Below, piece by piece: positions 7,633 to 15,168 of a DNA stretch of 16,614 nt. Below the pieces are notes generated by a model. The model saw nothing but the letters and a program-made list of their open reading frames with translations, made no database searches and had not been told where the DNA came from. The stretch covers positions 1 through 16,614 of the forward strand of contig QMLZ01000042.1 in assembly GCA_003646995.1 (NCBI GenBank), read 5' to 3'. The first letter of the stretch is position 1; each line of letters begins with the position of its first letter. The DNA is from Deltaproteobacteria bacterium. Its GTDB lineage: Bacteria; Desulfobacterota; DSM-4660; Desulfatiglandales; Desulfatiglandaceae. Both the position numbers and the translations under genes were made by a program.

Positions 7633-8596
7633 TAATCCTGAATTCCTCCCTGCCTAGAAGGTCATGGAGATGTGCTATTCCCTTGATGTGTTTTTCCCTG
7701 TCCACCACGACAAGGTGCGTTATCCCATATAGTTCCATTATGCCAAGGGCCTCGGCAGCGCTCTGGTTCTCATCAATGGTTTTGGGTGAAGGTGACATGA
7801 TTCCATCCACCAAGAGATCATGAATTTCCTTGCTTTTTAGCAAGGCCCTTCTCAAGTCCCCGTCGGTAACTATACCTTGAAGACGATTGTTACCGTCTGC
7901 CACCAATGTTGCGCCGATGCCCTTGTTGTTGATTACCGCTATGGCATCGCCGACCTTGGTACCCAGCTTTACAACGGGGACATTATCGCCCGTAAGCATG
8001 ATTTCCTTGACCTTCAGGGCCAAGCGCTCTCCCAGAGTACCACCTGGATGAAATTTCCTAAAGTCTTCTTTTCCGAACCTGCGCTTATTTATAAGCACCA
8101 CGGCAAGGGCGTCCCCCATGGCAAGGGCGGCGGTGGTGCTCGCAGTGGGGGCCAGTCCCAGGGGGCAGGCTTCCCGTTCCACGCCTACATCAATAACAAC
8201 GTCACTGGCCATAGCCATGGGGGAGTCCGGGGCGCCAGTGAATGATATGATCCTGGCTCCCATATTTTTCAGAATGGGAAGGATGGTGTTGATTTCGGGG
8301 GTCCGTCCACTGTTAGAAATCGCCAGCACGATGTCATCTTTGGTCACCATTCCCAGGTCACCGTGGATTGCCTCTGCAGGATGCAGGAAAAGAGAAGGTG
8401 TCCCCGTGCTATTGAGCGTGGCAGTGATTTTTCTGGCCACCAGGCCGGATTTTCCCATGCCCGTAAGAATAACGCGACCCTTGGCCTTTAATATTATTTC
8501 AACCGCCTTCTTGAACTCAGGGCCTATCTTATCGACTAGTCCGAGAATCCCGTGGGCCTCTATTTTCAGCACCTGTTTGGCTTGTTCTATGACCAT
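7595..8596 (-). CDS. kdsD: Arabinose-5-phosphate isomerase (SIS + two CBS domains)
   Basis: The enzyme interconverts ribulose 5-phosphate and arabinose 5-phosphate, the first committed step to Kdo, the inner-core sugar of lipopolysaccharide. It is 333 residues, against 328 in E. coli KdsD. The SIS domain has TGMGKSGLVARK (45-56), HPAEAIHGDLGM with the likely catalytic His78/79 region, ISNSGRTPE (93-101) and KFHPGGTLG (181-189). Two CBS domains fill about residues 195-320, in the order normal for KdsD/KpsF/GutQ. The domain order cannot separate a housekeeping KdsD from a capsule-type KpsF, but no capsule genes are near. ATG 8596 follows AAAGG closely. It is divergent from the LigD-phosphoesterase gene and overlaps the aldolase gene downstream. 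Confidence 0.93.
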   Translation of the reverse strand: MVIEQAKQVLKIEAHGILGLVDKIGPEFKKAVEIILKAKGRVILTGMGKSGLVARKITATLNSTGTPSLFLHPAEAIHGDLGMVTKDDIVLAISNSGRTPEINTILPILKNMGARIISFTGAPDSPMAMASDVVIDVGVEREACPLGLAPTASTTAALAMGDALAVVLINKRRFGKEDFRKFHPGGTLGERLALKVKEIMLTGDNVPVVKLGTKVGDAIAVINNKGIGATLVADGNNRLQGIVTDGDLRRALLKSKEIHDLLVDGIMSPSPKTIDENQSAAEALGIMELYGITHLVVVDREKHIKGIAHLHDLLGREEFRINGISRSAPRTDC

Positions 8597-8605
8597 GTGC
8601 CTTTC

Positions 8606-8725
8606 CCGGTTTTGTCATCCCCATATAGCTAAAATTTCTCCCTGACTTTCTATCACGTAGGGATTAAAATGTTCAAGAGTTAAGTTTTGAGGTGTTCTCT
8701 GAGGCATTGGCTTTCCCAAAACCGG
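8606..8725. repeat. Distant inverted repeat flanking the kdsD / phosphoesterase gap
   Basis: CCGGTTTTG (8606-8614) and its exact complement CAAAACCGG (8717-8725) sit near the two ends of the divergent gap, one just upstream of each start codon. Both are preceded by CTTTCCC on the plus strand. They could be paired operator sites or chance; nine bases is short. Confidence 0.25.
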
Positions 8726-8746
8726 TAGATACTCAGGAGCAGAGCG

Positions 8747-9217
8747 ATGAGCAGTCGTTTTGTGGTTCATGAACACCATTCGTCTAGGTTGCACTATGAC
8801 CTTCGTCTCGAGATGGACGGGGTTTTAAAGTCGTGGGCCCTGCCCAAGGGTCCTTCCATGAACCCAAAGTACAAACGGCTTGCCGTACAGGTGGAAGATC
8901 ATCCTGTTGAGTATGGAGATTTTGAGGGGATAATACCTGAAGGCTCGTATGGAGCTGGGCCGGTCGTGATCTGGGACAAGGGCAGCTTTGATCTTATTGA
9001 GCAAAAACCAGATAAAATCTCTTTCAAACTCAACGGTGAAAAACTCAAAGGAGAGTTCACTCTGGCCAAATTGAAAAGAGGGCAAAGAGGGAATGAATGG
9101 CTTCTGATAAAAAGAAAAGACGGGCTGGAAGATCCAAACTGGAAGCTTGAAAAGGTCCTTACACCAGAGAAAAGAAAGGAGCTAGGAATAAAACAACCAC
9201 CCTGCGCTACTTCCTGA
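8747..9217 (+). CDS. Stand-alone LigD 3'-phosphoesterase domain protein
   Basis: This 156-residue protein is the phosphoesterase (PE) module of bacterial DNA ligase D on its own, without polymerase or ligase domains. The catalytic motif [15 protein letters not shown] gives His10, His16, Asp18 and Arg20, matching the metal- and phosphate-binding residues of Lig[19 protein letters not shown] supplies His52 and Tyr56, and [12 protein letters not shown] is a further conserved block. PE enzymes trim 3'-terminal ribonucleotides and 3'-phosphates at DNA breaks, preparing ends for non-homologous end joining; free-standing forms are known in bacteria and archaea. ATG 8747 follows CAGGAG (8734-8739). 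The C-terminus is lysine-rich. No Ku or ligase gene is in the window. Confidence 0.92.
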   Translation: MSSRFVVHEHHSSRLHYDLRLEMDGVLKSWALPKGPSMNPKYKRLAVQVEDHPVEYGDFEGIIPEGSYGAGPVVIWDKGSFDLIEQKPDKISFKLNGEKLKGEFTLAKLKRGQRGNEWLLIKRKDGLEDPNWKLEKVLTPEKRKELGIKQPPCATS

Positions 9218-9301
9218 TACCGTCGCCCAGATTTTTCCCGTGGCAAATGACCTCTGAGCATACATTCCGCTATTCCTCCACTGTGGTATTCCACTGTTTC
9301 A

Positions 9302-9604
9302 TTATTCCATTCCTGTCTTTTTCCTTATTTCAAATACCACTGTTCCACCGCCCGTATATTCACATGGGTCCAGACACTGGACATACGCGACTTCGGGGTC
9401 TTTTGAAAGGCCGATGTCCCTTGGATCCACTCCCCTGTAAAGGGCAATATGATATGGGAGAATAGAGGCTAAGGAGTGCATACATACGTTGTCTGTTTCT
9501 TTGAGGTTAAACTTGTAACCTTGCTCGAGGACGATTTTGTCCCCAACCCTGTACACCGGACAGGTTCCCCTGATTTCTTTCACTGTTATGACCAGTCTTT
9601 CCAT
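9302..9604 (-). CDS. TIGR04076-like small cysteine protein
   Basis: This 100-residue protein starts at ATG 9604, chosen because GAGGAG (9616-9611) lies six bases upstream and family members begin at this point; a longer frame from 9664 would add 20 unlikely residues. Four cysteines are conserved-looking: Cys15 (GTCPVY), Cys41 (NVCMHSLASILPY), and Cys77 and Cys81 (VQCLDPCEYTGGGTVVFEI). The order VKEIRGxCPVYxxGDKIVLE, then the CMHSLASILPY block, then CLDPC fits the TIGR04076 family, common in anaerobes and of unknown function. It has no signal peptide. Metal binding is plausible from the cysteines but unproven. It lies 67 bp after the DUF6765-like gene, probably the last gene of that operon. 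Confidence 0.75.
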   Translation of the reverse strand: MERLVITVKEIRGTCPVYRVGDKIVLEQGYKFNLKETDNVCMHSLASILPYHIALYRGVDPRDIGLSKDPEVAYVQCLDPCEYTGGGTVVFEIRKKTGME

Positions 9605-9671
9605 AGTGCACTCCTCGTACGCTACTTTTAGGAGCCTCAGGGTATCAAGGAACACCCTGCCCAATCTGGCC

Positions 9672-10751
9672 CTATGTCAATATCCCCATTGTGGGGAGCA
9701 GCTCAAGCAATACATATCTCCTGTGTTCCCGGGCAGCGCATATGAACCGGTAGGTATCAGACTGTTCAATAGGAGCGTTACGCTTTCGCCGGTACTCCAC
9801 CAATCTCGGCCGCCACAGCCCGTCATCGTAGTGGAGTTTCTTGTCTGCCGATTTGGGTTTGAAGAATTCTCCCTTTGCAATGGCGGTCTTCCACTTTGAA
9901 ACTCGTTCCTGCTTTGGGGCCTCATACCTTATCAATGATTCAAGTGGTGTTGCTATGTCTTCCCAAGGGGTGGGACCCGAAGGATCGGTGACGCCTTGGG
10001 CAATGCCTGAAAAGCTACAGAAAAAATCATAAAGTTTCTTGCATGCCCTCATGTAAGTTAGGGGATTGTCTCTTCTCACTTTCTCAGGGTCGCCCCCCTG
10101 AGATTCATATTCGAATTCCCACTTGAGATATGGCCTGTCAGGAAAGGTGGCCACCGCGGCATGCCCTACCGGAACAATTTCAGCGAAATCGCTGACAAAC
10201 CGCGTCTTGAATTCCTCAAATTTAGCCCAAATGTAATGAGTGATTGAGCTTTTGTGTGACCCTGTTATTCGTATTGACTCGCCTTTTACCTTATTCCAAT
10301 CACTTGCTATCCCGAGGAAGCCGCTATGTGAAAAGGTGTCGGCGTACGCATGGCAAACAATTCCGATGAGATGTGGCCAAAATTTTTGGTTTCTTTTTTT
10401 TAGGGCATGTTGAAGCATTTTTTTGGCAACCGGGCTGTCCTCAGCGCATATCAGCTTTCTGATGAAAGCCTTTCTAGGAAGTTTGGTGTTGCCTGAGGCA
10501 CCTCCCGGAAGAAAATGAAAGGGAATCCAAACCCGCCATTGGTCGCCTGGGAGAGTATTCTGGTAATCTATGGGACGGTGGCTTGTCATGGTGGGAAGGA
10601 TACCCTTGCCGTTAGGAAGTGCTACTGCTTCGGCATCAATAGCATCATCCACAAATTGAGATGAATAGGCAATGGTATACGAGGTTTCGGGATTCAAGCC
10701 CGCTGCTCTGCAGAGCGCATACACGCCGTAAAAGTGCATGTCTATTTGCAT
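9672..10751 (-). CDS. DUF6765-like protein with His/Asp metal-site pattern
   Basis: This 359-residue protein resembles the DUF6765 family from memory; no function is established for it. It has no signal peptide. The N-terminus MQIDMHFYGVYALCRAAG and the pair Asp35-Asp36 in QFVDDAIDAE are followed by CHAYADTFSHSGF (His134, Asp138, His142). That His-x3-Asp-x3-His pattern, with the N-terminal His6 and acidic pair, recalls the metal sites of zinc-dependent phospholipase C / nuclease P1-like helical proteins; this is inference from spacing only. The gene begins 12 bp after the NlpC/P60 lipoprotein stop and has a strong GGGGAGG ribosome site, so the two are one operon. Phage or secretion links are not visible. 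Confidence 0.65.
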   Translation of the reverse strand: MQIDMHFYGVYALCRAAGLNPETSYTIAYSSQFVDDAIDAEAVALPNGKGILPTMTSHRPIDYQNTLPGDQWRVWIPFHFLPGGASGNTKLPRKAFIRKLICAEDSPVAKKMLQHALKKRNQKFWPHLIGIVCHAYADTFSHSGFLGIASDWNKVKGESIRITGSHKSSITHYIWAKFEEFKTRFVSDFAEIVPVGHAAVATFPDRPYLKWEFEYESQGGDPEKVRRDNPLTYMRACKKLYDFFCSFSGIAQGVTDPSGPTPWEDIATPLESLIRYEAPKQERVSKWKTAIAKGEFFKPKSADKKLHYDDGLWRPRLVEYRRKRNAPIEQSDTYRFICAAREHRRYVLLELLPTMGILT

Positions 10752-10763
10752 CGTGCCTCCCCT

Positions 10764-11540
10764 TTATATGTATTTTTTTGCTCCCACAAGGTGACTGCGG
10801 AAGTAACTGTTGTCCAAGCGGTCGGTTTTTATTCTTTTCCCCTTGCCAGGCGCATGGATGAAGCGATTTCCTCCCACATATATTCCCACATGCGAAACCG
10901 TGCGTCCCCTAGAGGTAGCAAAGAAAACCAGGTCGCCTTTTCTCATATCCCGCAATGGGATTGGAATTCCCAGCTTCCACTGTTGAAATGAGGACCTGGG
11001 AAGGTTTAACCCATTGAGTTGATACACCGCCATAGTAAAGCCGCTGCAGTCAAAACCACTTTTGGGAGAGGTGCCGCCCCATTGATATGGAAGACCAATG
11101 AAGCTGTAAGCGGTTTTAACGATCCTTTCCCTGAGTCTTGCCTTGCCCTTTTCATCAGAGAGGTATCGCACAAATGACTTCGGGCTTATAATAAAAACTT
11201 TTTTAATAATTCCCTTTTGTTGCAGGAGCAGAGCCTTTCTTGAGGCAAGGGAGTAAGAAGGAAAGTTTCCAAACCTCACCTTGTACAGGCCGGATGGGTC
11301 CCTGAAGTAAAATGCCCAGATGTCGTGTGCTTGTAACGCATGGGTCAGGCGTATGGCATTCTCGACCTTGGAGAAGGCGCCTACCTGAACCGAATAGCCG
11401 AGCCTGATCTCCGGCCTTCGGGCTTGAGGAGGGAGGGGGCTTTGCCTATGGGAAGGCGCACAAGAAGGCAAAAGAAGGGCTAGGACAGCAAGCAAAATAG
11501 TGAGGAAGCATAAATGTGATCTTGTAAATCTTTCAGCCAT
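10764..11540 (-). CDS. Lipoprotein with SPOR and NlpC/P60 peptidase domains
   Basis: This 258-residue cell-wall enzyme has a type II signal peptide ending in the lipobox LPSC, so Cys27 should be lipidated. A SPOR domain (about 48-118, starting GYSVQVGAF) binds peptidoglycan lacking stem peptides, as at division sites. The NlpC/P60 domain (about 137-258) has Cys165 in FDCSGF, His217 in VSHVGIY and His229 in FIHAPG: the complete Cys-His-His triad. Such enzymes cut D-Glu-meso-diaminopimelate bonds in stem peptides. The lipid anchor places it in the envelope. Domain order (lipobox, SPOR, NlpC/P60) and length are normal. It is the first gene of the minus-strand group with the DUF6765-like and TIGR04076-like genes. 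ATG 11540 has only a weak ribosome site. Confidence 0.9.
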   Translation of the reverse strand: MAERFTRSHLCFLTILLAVLALLLPSCAPSHRQSPLPPQARRPEIRLGYSVQVGAFSKVENAIRLTHALQAHDIWAFYFRDPSGLYKVRFGNFPSYSLASRKALLLQQKGIIKKVFIISPKSFVRYLSDEKGKARLRERIVKTAYSFIGLPYQWGGTSPKSGFDCSGFTMAVYQLNGLNLPRSSFQQWKLGIPIPLRDMRKGDLVFFATSRGRTVSHVGIYVGGNRFIHAPGKGKRIKTDRLDNSYFRSHLVGAKKYI

Positions 11541-11611
11541 GTTTTTCTAAGGCAACTATATGCCCGCCAACGGGATTTTGTCAATCAGTGTGGGTATTCC
11601 GGGTTGAGTTG

Positions 11612-11640
11612 TTGATTTTATTGGCGTAAGCGAATATTAT
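11612..11640 (+). promoter_or_regulatory. Sigma-70-like promoter for the HTH-EIIA / ClC / Usp operon
   Basis: TTGATT (11612-11617), a 17-bp spacer and TATTAT (11635-11640) match the housekeeping consensus at 4 of 6 and 5 of 6 positions. Transcription would begin near 11647, leaving a leader of about 36 bases before ATG 11683. The divergent lipoprotein promoter must lie in the same 142-bp gap. Confidence 0.5.
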
Positions 11641-11682
11641 CCTGAAGTTCTACAAGACAAATCGGCAGCAAGGGATTTGGAC

Positions 11683-12351
11683 ATGAGACTAGAGATTAAA
11701 GACGTGGCTCGAATGCTAGATCTCCCCGAGGCCACCATCGCCAGGTGGATCAAGCAGGGAAAGATTCCCGCAAAATTGGAAAGAGGACGATACATCTTTG
11801 AAGACAGACAGTTGAAGGCCTGGGCCAGGACCCACAATATCACCTTGCGTGAGGACAAGTTGCATGAGCAGTCAAATAACGAGGATGACATCACTCTGCA
11901 CGATGCTATGGAGCGGGGAGGCGTGTTTTTCGACGTAAAAGGTGATAATCCCGAGGAAGTGCTTAAGTCGGCGGTAGCGTTGATGGATTTGCCGCCAAGC
12001 GTAGACAGGGAGGTTCTCCTGGAAAAGCTCTTGCAGCGGGAGGAGCTGTCCTCCACGGGAATTGGTGAAGGAGTGGCCATACCCCACCCGAGGCATCCTT
12101 TGGAGAGTTTTCCCCTAAAAGCCACAGTGACAACGTGCTTTCTGGAAAAAGAGGTGGACTTCAATTCTGTTGATGGCAGACTCGTATTCGTCATATTTGT
12201 CATGCTCAGCAGGTCAACCAAGATTCACCTTAAATTGCTCTCCAGGCTGAGCTTTTGCTTGCGAAACAGGGAGTTTGTACATATGCTGCGCTCGCGTCCG
12301 CAGCCCGAACAGCTTCTGTGCAAGGTTAAGGAGCTTGAAGGTCAACTATAA
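11683..12351 (+). CDS. DNA-binding HTH domain fused to PTS EIIA (PtsN-like) domain
   Basis: This 222-residue protein has two parts. Residues 1-50 (RLEIKDVARMLDLPEATIARWIKQGKIPA, then RGRYIFE) form an excisionase/MerR-type helix-turn-helix. Residues about 70-222 form a type-2 EIIA domain, with the phosphorylation site GEGVAIPHPRHP (His135) and the later block VFVIFVMLS followed by HLKLLSRL. EIIA of this PtsN kind accepts phosphate from HPr or NPr and acts as a regulator rather than a sugar importer; no EIIB or EIIC gene is nearby. ATG 11683 is preferred over TTG 11677 because of AAGGGA at 11670-11675. It leads an operon with the ClC and Usp genes, so it may sense phosphorylation state and control their expression. 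That is inference. Confidence 0.88.
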   Translation: MRLEIKDVARMLDLPEATIARWIKQGKIPAKLERGRYIFEDRQLKAWARTHNITLREDKLHEQSNNEDDITLHDAMERGGVFFDVKGDNPEEVLKSAVALMDLPPSVDREVLLEKLLQREELSSTGIGEGVAIPHPRHPLESFPLKATVTTCFLEKEVDFNSVDGRLVFVIFVMLSRSTKIHLKLLSRLSFCLRNREFVHMLRSRPQPEQLLCKVKELEGQL

Positions 12352-12393
12352 AAATACTGGTGGAATAATGGTTAGGGATGTCAGACCCTGAGA

Positions 12394-14088
12394 ATGAAGA
12401 TTTTCATACACAACCTAAACGAGCGGCTCCAATTGGTCATAATCGGGGCCGTGGTAGGGGTGGGAGGAGGCGTTGCCTCCGTGGCCCTGAATAGAGCCCT
12501 GGAATGGGGCGCGGAGTTACTGCACCCTTACCGGCACCACTGGTTTTCCTTTCTACTCCCTGCCTGTGGGGCGGCCCTATCTTCTATCTTCCTCTTTAAT
12601 TTGGCAAAAGACATTGGCGGGCACGGGGTGCCTGAAGTGATATACAGTGTCATACGCCGTGGAGGTCTACTGAGATTCCGGTCAAGTTATTCTAGGCTCG
12701 TGTCCTGTTGCTTGACCATTGCCAGTGGTGGATCTGCAGGTCCGGAAAGTCCGGTAGTTATAAGCGGTGCCAGCGTGGCCTCGAATATTGCAAGTTTTTT
12801 CCGGCTCCGGGACCGCCAGCGTATTGTGCTTGTAGGTGGGGGGGCGGCTGCTGCCATTGCTTCAATTTTCAATGCCCCCGTAGCGGGGATCGCCTTCAGC
12901 CTGGAGGCCATCATGGGGGAATGGACCCCTACAAACTTGATTACCATAGGGGTTGCTTCGGCTGTGGGCACAGAGGTCAGCCGGCTCTTGCAAGGCAATC
13001 AGATTCCATTCGAGGGTCAGCCTTTTACCATCTCCAACCTTGACCTAGTGGCATGTCTGGGGCTGGCCATGTTTACGAGCATGGCCTCCGTATTATTGAT
13101 CAGGCTGCTGAGATGCGTCAGGGAAATATCTAGTAAGACAGTTTCTTTACACTGGGTAAGGGCAGCAAGCGGGGGCCTTGTTGTTGGTCTAATAGGTCTG
13201 ATGTTGCCTTCGATAATGGGCGAGGGCTATGGCGCAATACGTACAGTGATAGGAGGGAGTTTTTCAGAAGGCCTTGCCATAGCGGGCCTGATTGCCCTGG
13301 GAAAGATAGTAGCAACTTGCCTTACTATCGGCACCGGGGGGATGGGGGGACTTTTTGCCCCATGCCTTGTGATAGGGAGCTTCACAGGGCTCTTTTACCA
13401 GCGATTTCTGATTTACCTTTTGCCGGGAGTGCACTGGGCAGGGGAGCCGTATTTCGCGTTGGTCGGCATGGCTGGAGTGATCAGCAGTGTTTTGCAGGCC
13501 CCCATGACTGGAATATTCTTAATTACGGAGATTACGGGTGGGTATCAGGTACTGGTGTCCGTGCTGTTGGTTTCGGTGATAAGTGTGACTCTCAGCCATA
13601 TATTTGAGCCATTTTCAGTGTACCATCACGAGCTTGTGGCACACGGCGAGCTGTTGCGCCCGCGAACTGACAGAAGGGTTCTTTCAGAGCTGTCTATCAC
13701 AGAGTTGCTGGACAGCGATTACCAAGAGGTTCCGCCGGAGATGCCGCTTAGGGAATTCGTGGAGCTTGTTAAACGCAGCCCTTACCATTTCTTCCCAGTG
13801 ATTGATTCAAAGACAAAAAGGTACCTGGGCCTTATCCACTTTGATGACGTGCGGGCTTATCTTTTCGACGCGAACCTGTATGATTCTCTCCTTGTAGAAG
13901 AGCTCATGGATACCACGGTGCCCACCATCTCCCTTGACGATGAACTGACAGAGGTGCTAGATGTTTTTGAATATGGACATGATTCAACCCTTCCAGTGGT
14001 CCACGATGGGAGATTCTTGGGCCTTATCTCCAAGGCAACAATACTGGATCATTACCGAAAGGAACTGATCGTGGAAGAAGAGATCTAA
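12394..14088 (+). CDS. ClC-type chloride channel/transporter with two CBS domains
   Basis: This 564-residue protein has a ClC membrane core (about 1-410) and a C-terminal CBS pair (about 435-490 and 505-555). Selectivity motifs are GGHGVPE (75-81), SGGSAGPESP (111-120, with gating Glu118) and GTGGMGGLFAP (313-323). NAPVAGIAFSLEA (160-172) aligns so that E. coli ClC's internal proton glutamate (Glu203) is Ala172, while Glu171 is kept. Loss of that glutamate is found in several ClC branches, so the protein could be a channel or a differently coupled exchanger. CBS domains usually bind adenine nucleotides and regulate transport. ATG 12394 has a weak ribosome site, 42 bp after the HTH-EIIA gene. 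Usp follows 14 bp downstream. Confidence 0.92.
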   Translation: MKIFIHNLNERLQLVIIGAVVGVGGGVASVALNRALEWGAELLHPYRHHWFSFLLPACGAALSSIFLFNLAKDIGGHGVPEVIYSVIRRGGLLRFRSSYSRLVSCCLTIASGGSAGPESPVVISGASVASNIASFFRLRDRQRIVLVGGGAAAAIASIFNAPVAGIAFSLEAIMGEWTPTNLITIGVASAVGTEVSRLLQGNQIPFEGQPFTISNLDLVACLGLAMFTSMASVLLIRLLRCVREISSKTVSLHWVRAASGGLVVGLIGLMLPSIMGEGYGAIRTVIGGSFSEGLAIAGLIALGKIVATCLTIGTGGMGGLFAPCLVIGSFTGLFYQRFLIYLLPGVHWAGEPYFALVGMAGVISSVLQAPMTGIFLITEITGGYQVLVSVLLVSVISVTLSHIFEPFSVYHHELVAHGELLRPRTDRRVLSELSITELLDSDYQEVPPEMPLREFVELVKRSPYHFFPVIDSKTKRYLGLIHFDDVRAYLFDANLYDSLLVEELMDTTVPTISLDDELTEVLDVFEYGHDSTLPVVHDGRFLGLISKATILDHYRKELIVEEEI

Positions 14089-14102
14089 GGAGGATCAATA
14101 CA

Positions 14103-14933
14103 ATGCGGAACGAACTCCTGCATATCTTTAGGAACACTCCGTTCGGCCGGGAAACACTCATGGCCTCGGTATATTTTTGCAAGGAAACAGGCACCTCCCT
14201 CAGGGTATACATTCCCAAATTTCGGCAGTTTCTCATGTATTTTGAGCACGAGGTTGTGACAGTGGACCTTGACAGGGCATTTCTCAGGGACCCCGGTACC
14301 GCAAAGAAACATGCCGAGGAAATCGTCCTCGAGGGTGGCCTTACGCCCCATTTTATAGAGCCCAAGGGATTCACTGCGTCAACTCTCCCGGACTTGCCGG
14401 TTGACTATCGTTATATGACCTGTCCCAGAACCATTAGTAACCTTTCAGCCAAGATAGGGCTGGGGTATATAGGTCCTCGCGTACGAAACATCATTAGAAG
14501 TGCAGATTTTCCTGTATTTATTCCTACCCCAGTTTATAAAGAGTGGAAAAGGATCGTTGTCTTCTTTGGTGGCTCCCAGAATGCCATAAAAGCAGTCCAG
14601 TATGGAATTGAAATAGCCACTGTGTCTGGATTTCCTCTTATCCTTTTTACACAGGGTGAGGACAAGGATCTGAGGTATTATGAAGATGAAATCAAAAAGG
14701 CAGGCCTCTTTGAGAAACTTGAGACGTTGGGATTTGATTGGTTATTTTTTGATAGGGGCGAACTGAAAATAAATCTCTATGAAGTACCCCACGATAGCCT
14801 GGCAATTGTGGGAGCCTATGGCCATGGCGTGATCAAAGAGGTCCTGTTTGGAAGCAAGATGGAGGAGATCCAGACGGTTCTTCCCAACAGTATGCTGATT
14901 GTAGGACCCAACTGTACACCTGTGATAGGTTAG
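14103..14933 (+). CDS. Tandem-type universal stress protein
   Basis: This 276-residue cytoplasmic protein has two Usp-like halves. The second half (about 147-271) is clear: RIVVFFGGSQNAIKAVQYGIEIA opens it, and the nucleotide-binding G-x2-G-x9-GS motif is intact at Gly237, Gly240, Gly250 and Ser251, followed by NSMLIVGP. The acidic residue usual after the first strand is replaced (FFGGS), which may alter nucleotide binding. The first half is weak and lacks the glycine motif, so it may be only structural. Usp proteins are often nucleotide-responsive partners of transporters. ATG 14103 follows AAGGAGG that overlaps the ClC stop codon, so translation is probably coupled. A role in tuning ClC is inference. 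Confidence 0.85.
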   Translation: MRNELLHIFRNTPFGRETLMASVYFCKETGTSLRVYIPKFRQFLMYFEHEVVTVDLDRAFLRDPGTAKKHAEEIVLEGGLTPHFIEPKGFTASTLPDLPVDYRYMTCPRTISNLSAKIGLGYIGPRVRNIIRSADFPVFIPTPVYKEWKRIVVFFGGSQNAIKAVQYGIEIATVSGFPLILFTQGEDKDLRYYEDEIKKAGLFEKLETLGFDWLFFDRGELKINLYEVPHDSLAIVGAYGHGVIKEVLFGSKMEEIQTVLPNSMLIVGPNCTPVIG

Positions 14934-15168
14934 AGTGTGGCTATATCAGTTTCTGGTCCTCAGGAAACTCATTGCTTGAGTGTATCCCAGTGGAAGGAGT
15001 CATTGCCGATTGGCAACCTACAAGTAGTGCACCCCGCTTTACCCTCGATGAGTAGTATGAAATAACCCCCATCCCAGTAGTAGTGCCTCCTTGCAAATTA
15101 TTTTTGTAGACCAACTTCGCCGTTCAATCGTCTTATAAACAAAAACATATGGGAGGGAGGTATCTGAA
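14934..15168. other. Intergenic gap, no clear gene
   Basis: This 235-bp stretch follows the Usp stop. I find no tRNA, terminator with T-run or convincing gene. TTGCC-GATT-GGCAA (15003-15016) is a short stem without a T-run. A 43-codon minus-strand frame has a loosely placed AAGGAGG but no recognisable content. The last bases carry a strong GGGAGGGAGG ribosome site for the next gene, and TATAAA at 15135-15140 may belong to its promoter. Confidence 0.4.

Noticed and set aside
9302..9664. Longer start (9664) for the TIGR04076-like gene
   Set aside because: The extra 20 residues lack family similarity, and GAGGAG sits at ideal spacing before ATG 9604.
14953..15084. Minus-strand 43-codon frame in the gap after the Usp gene
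   Set aside because: AAGGAGG is 13 bases from the ATG, too far, and the peptide shows no signal, domain or composition that supports a gene.
15113..15135. ECF-type promoter AACTT / TCTTA before the small exported protein gene
   Set aside because: The spacing between the elements is about 12-13 bp, shorter than the roughly 16 bp usual for ECF promoters, and the match is partial.
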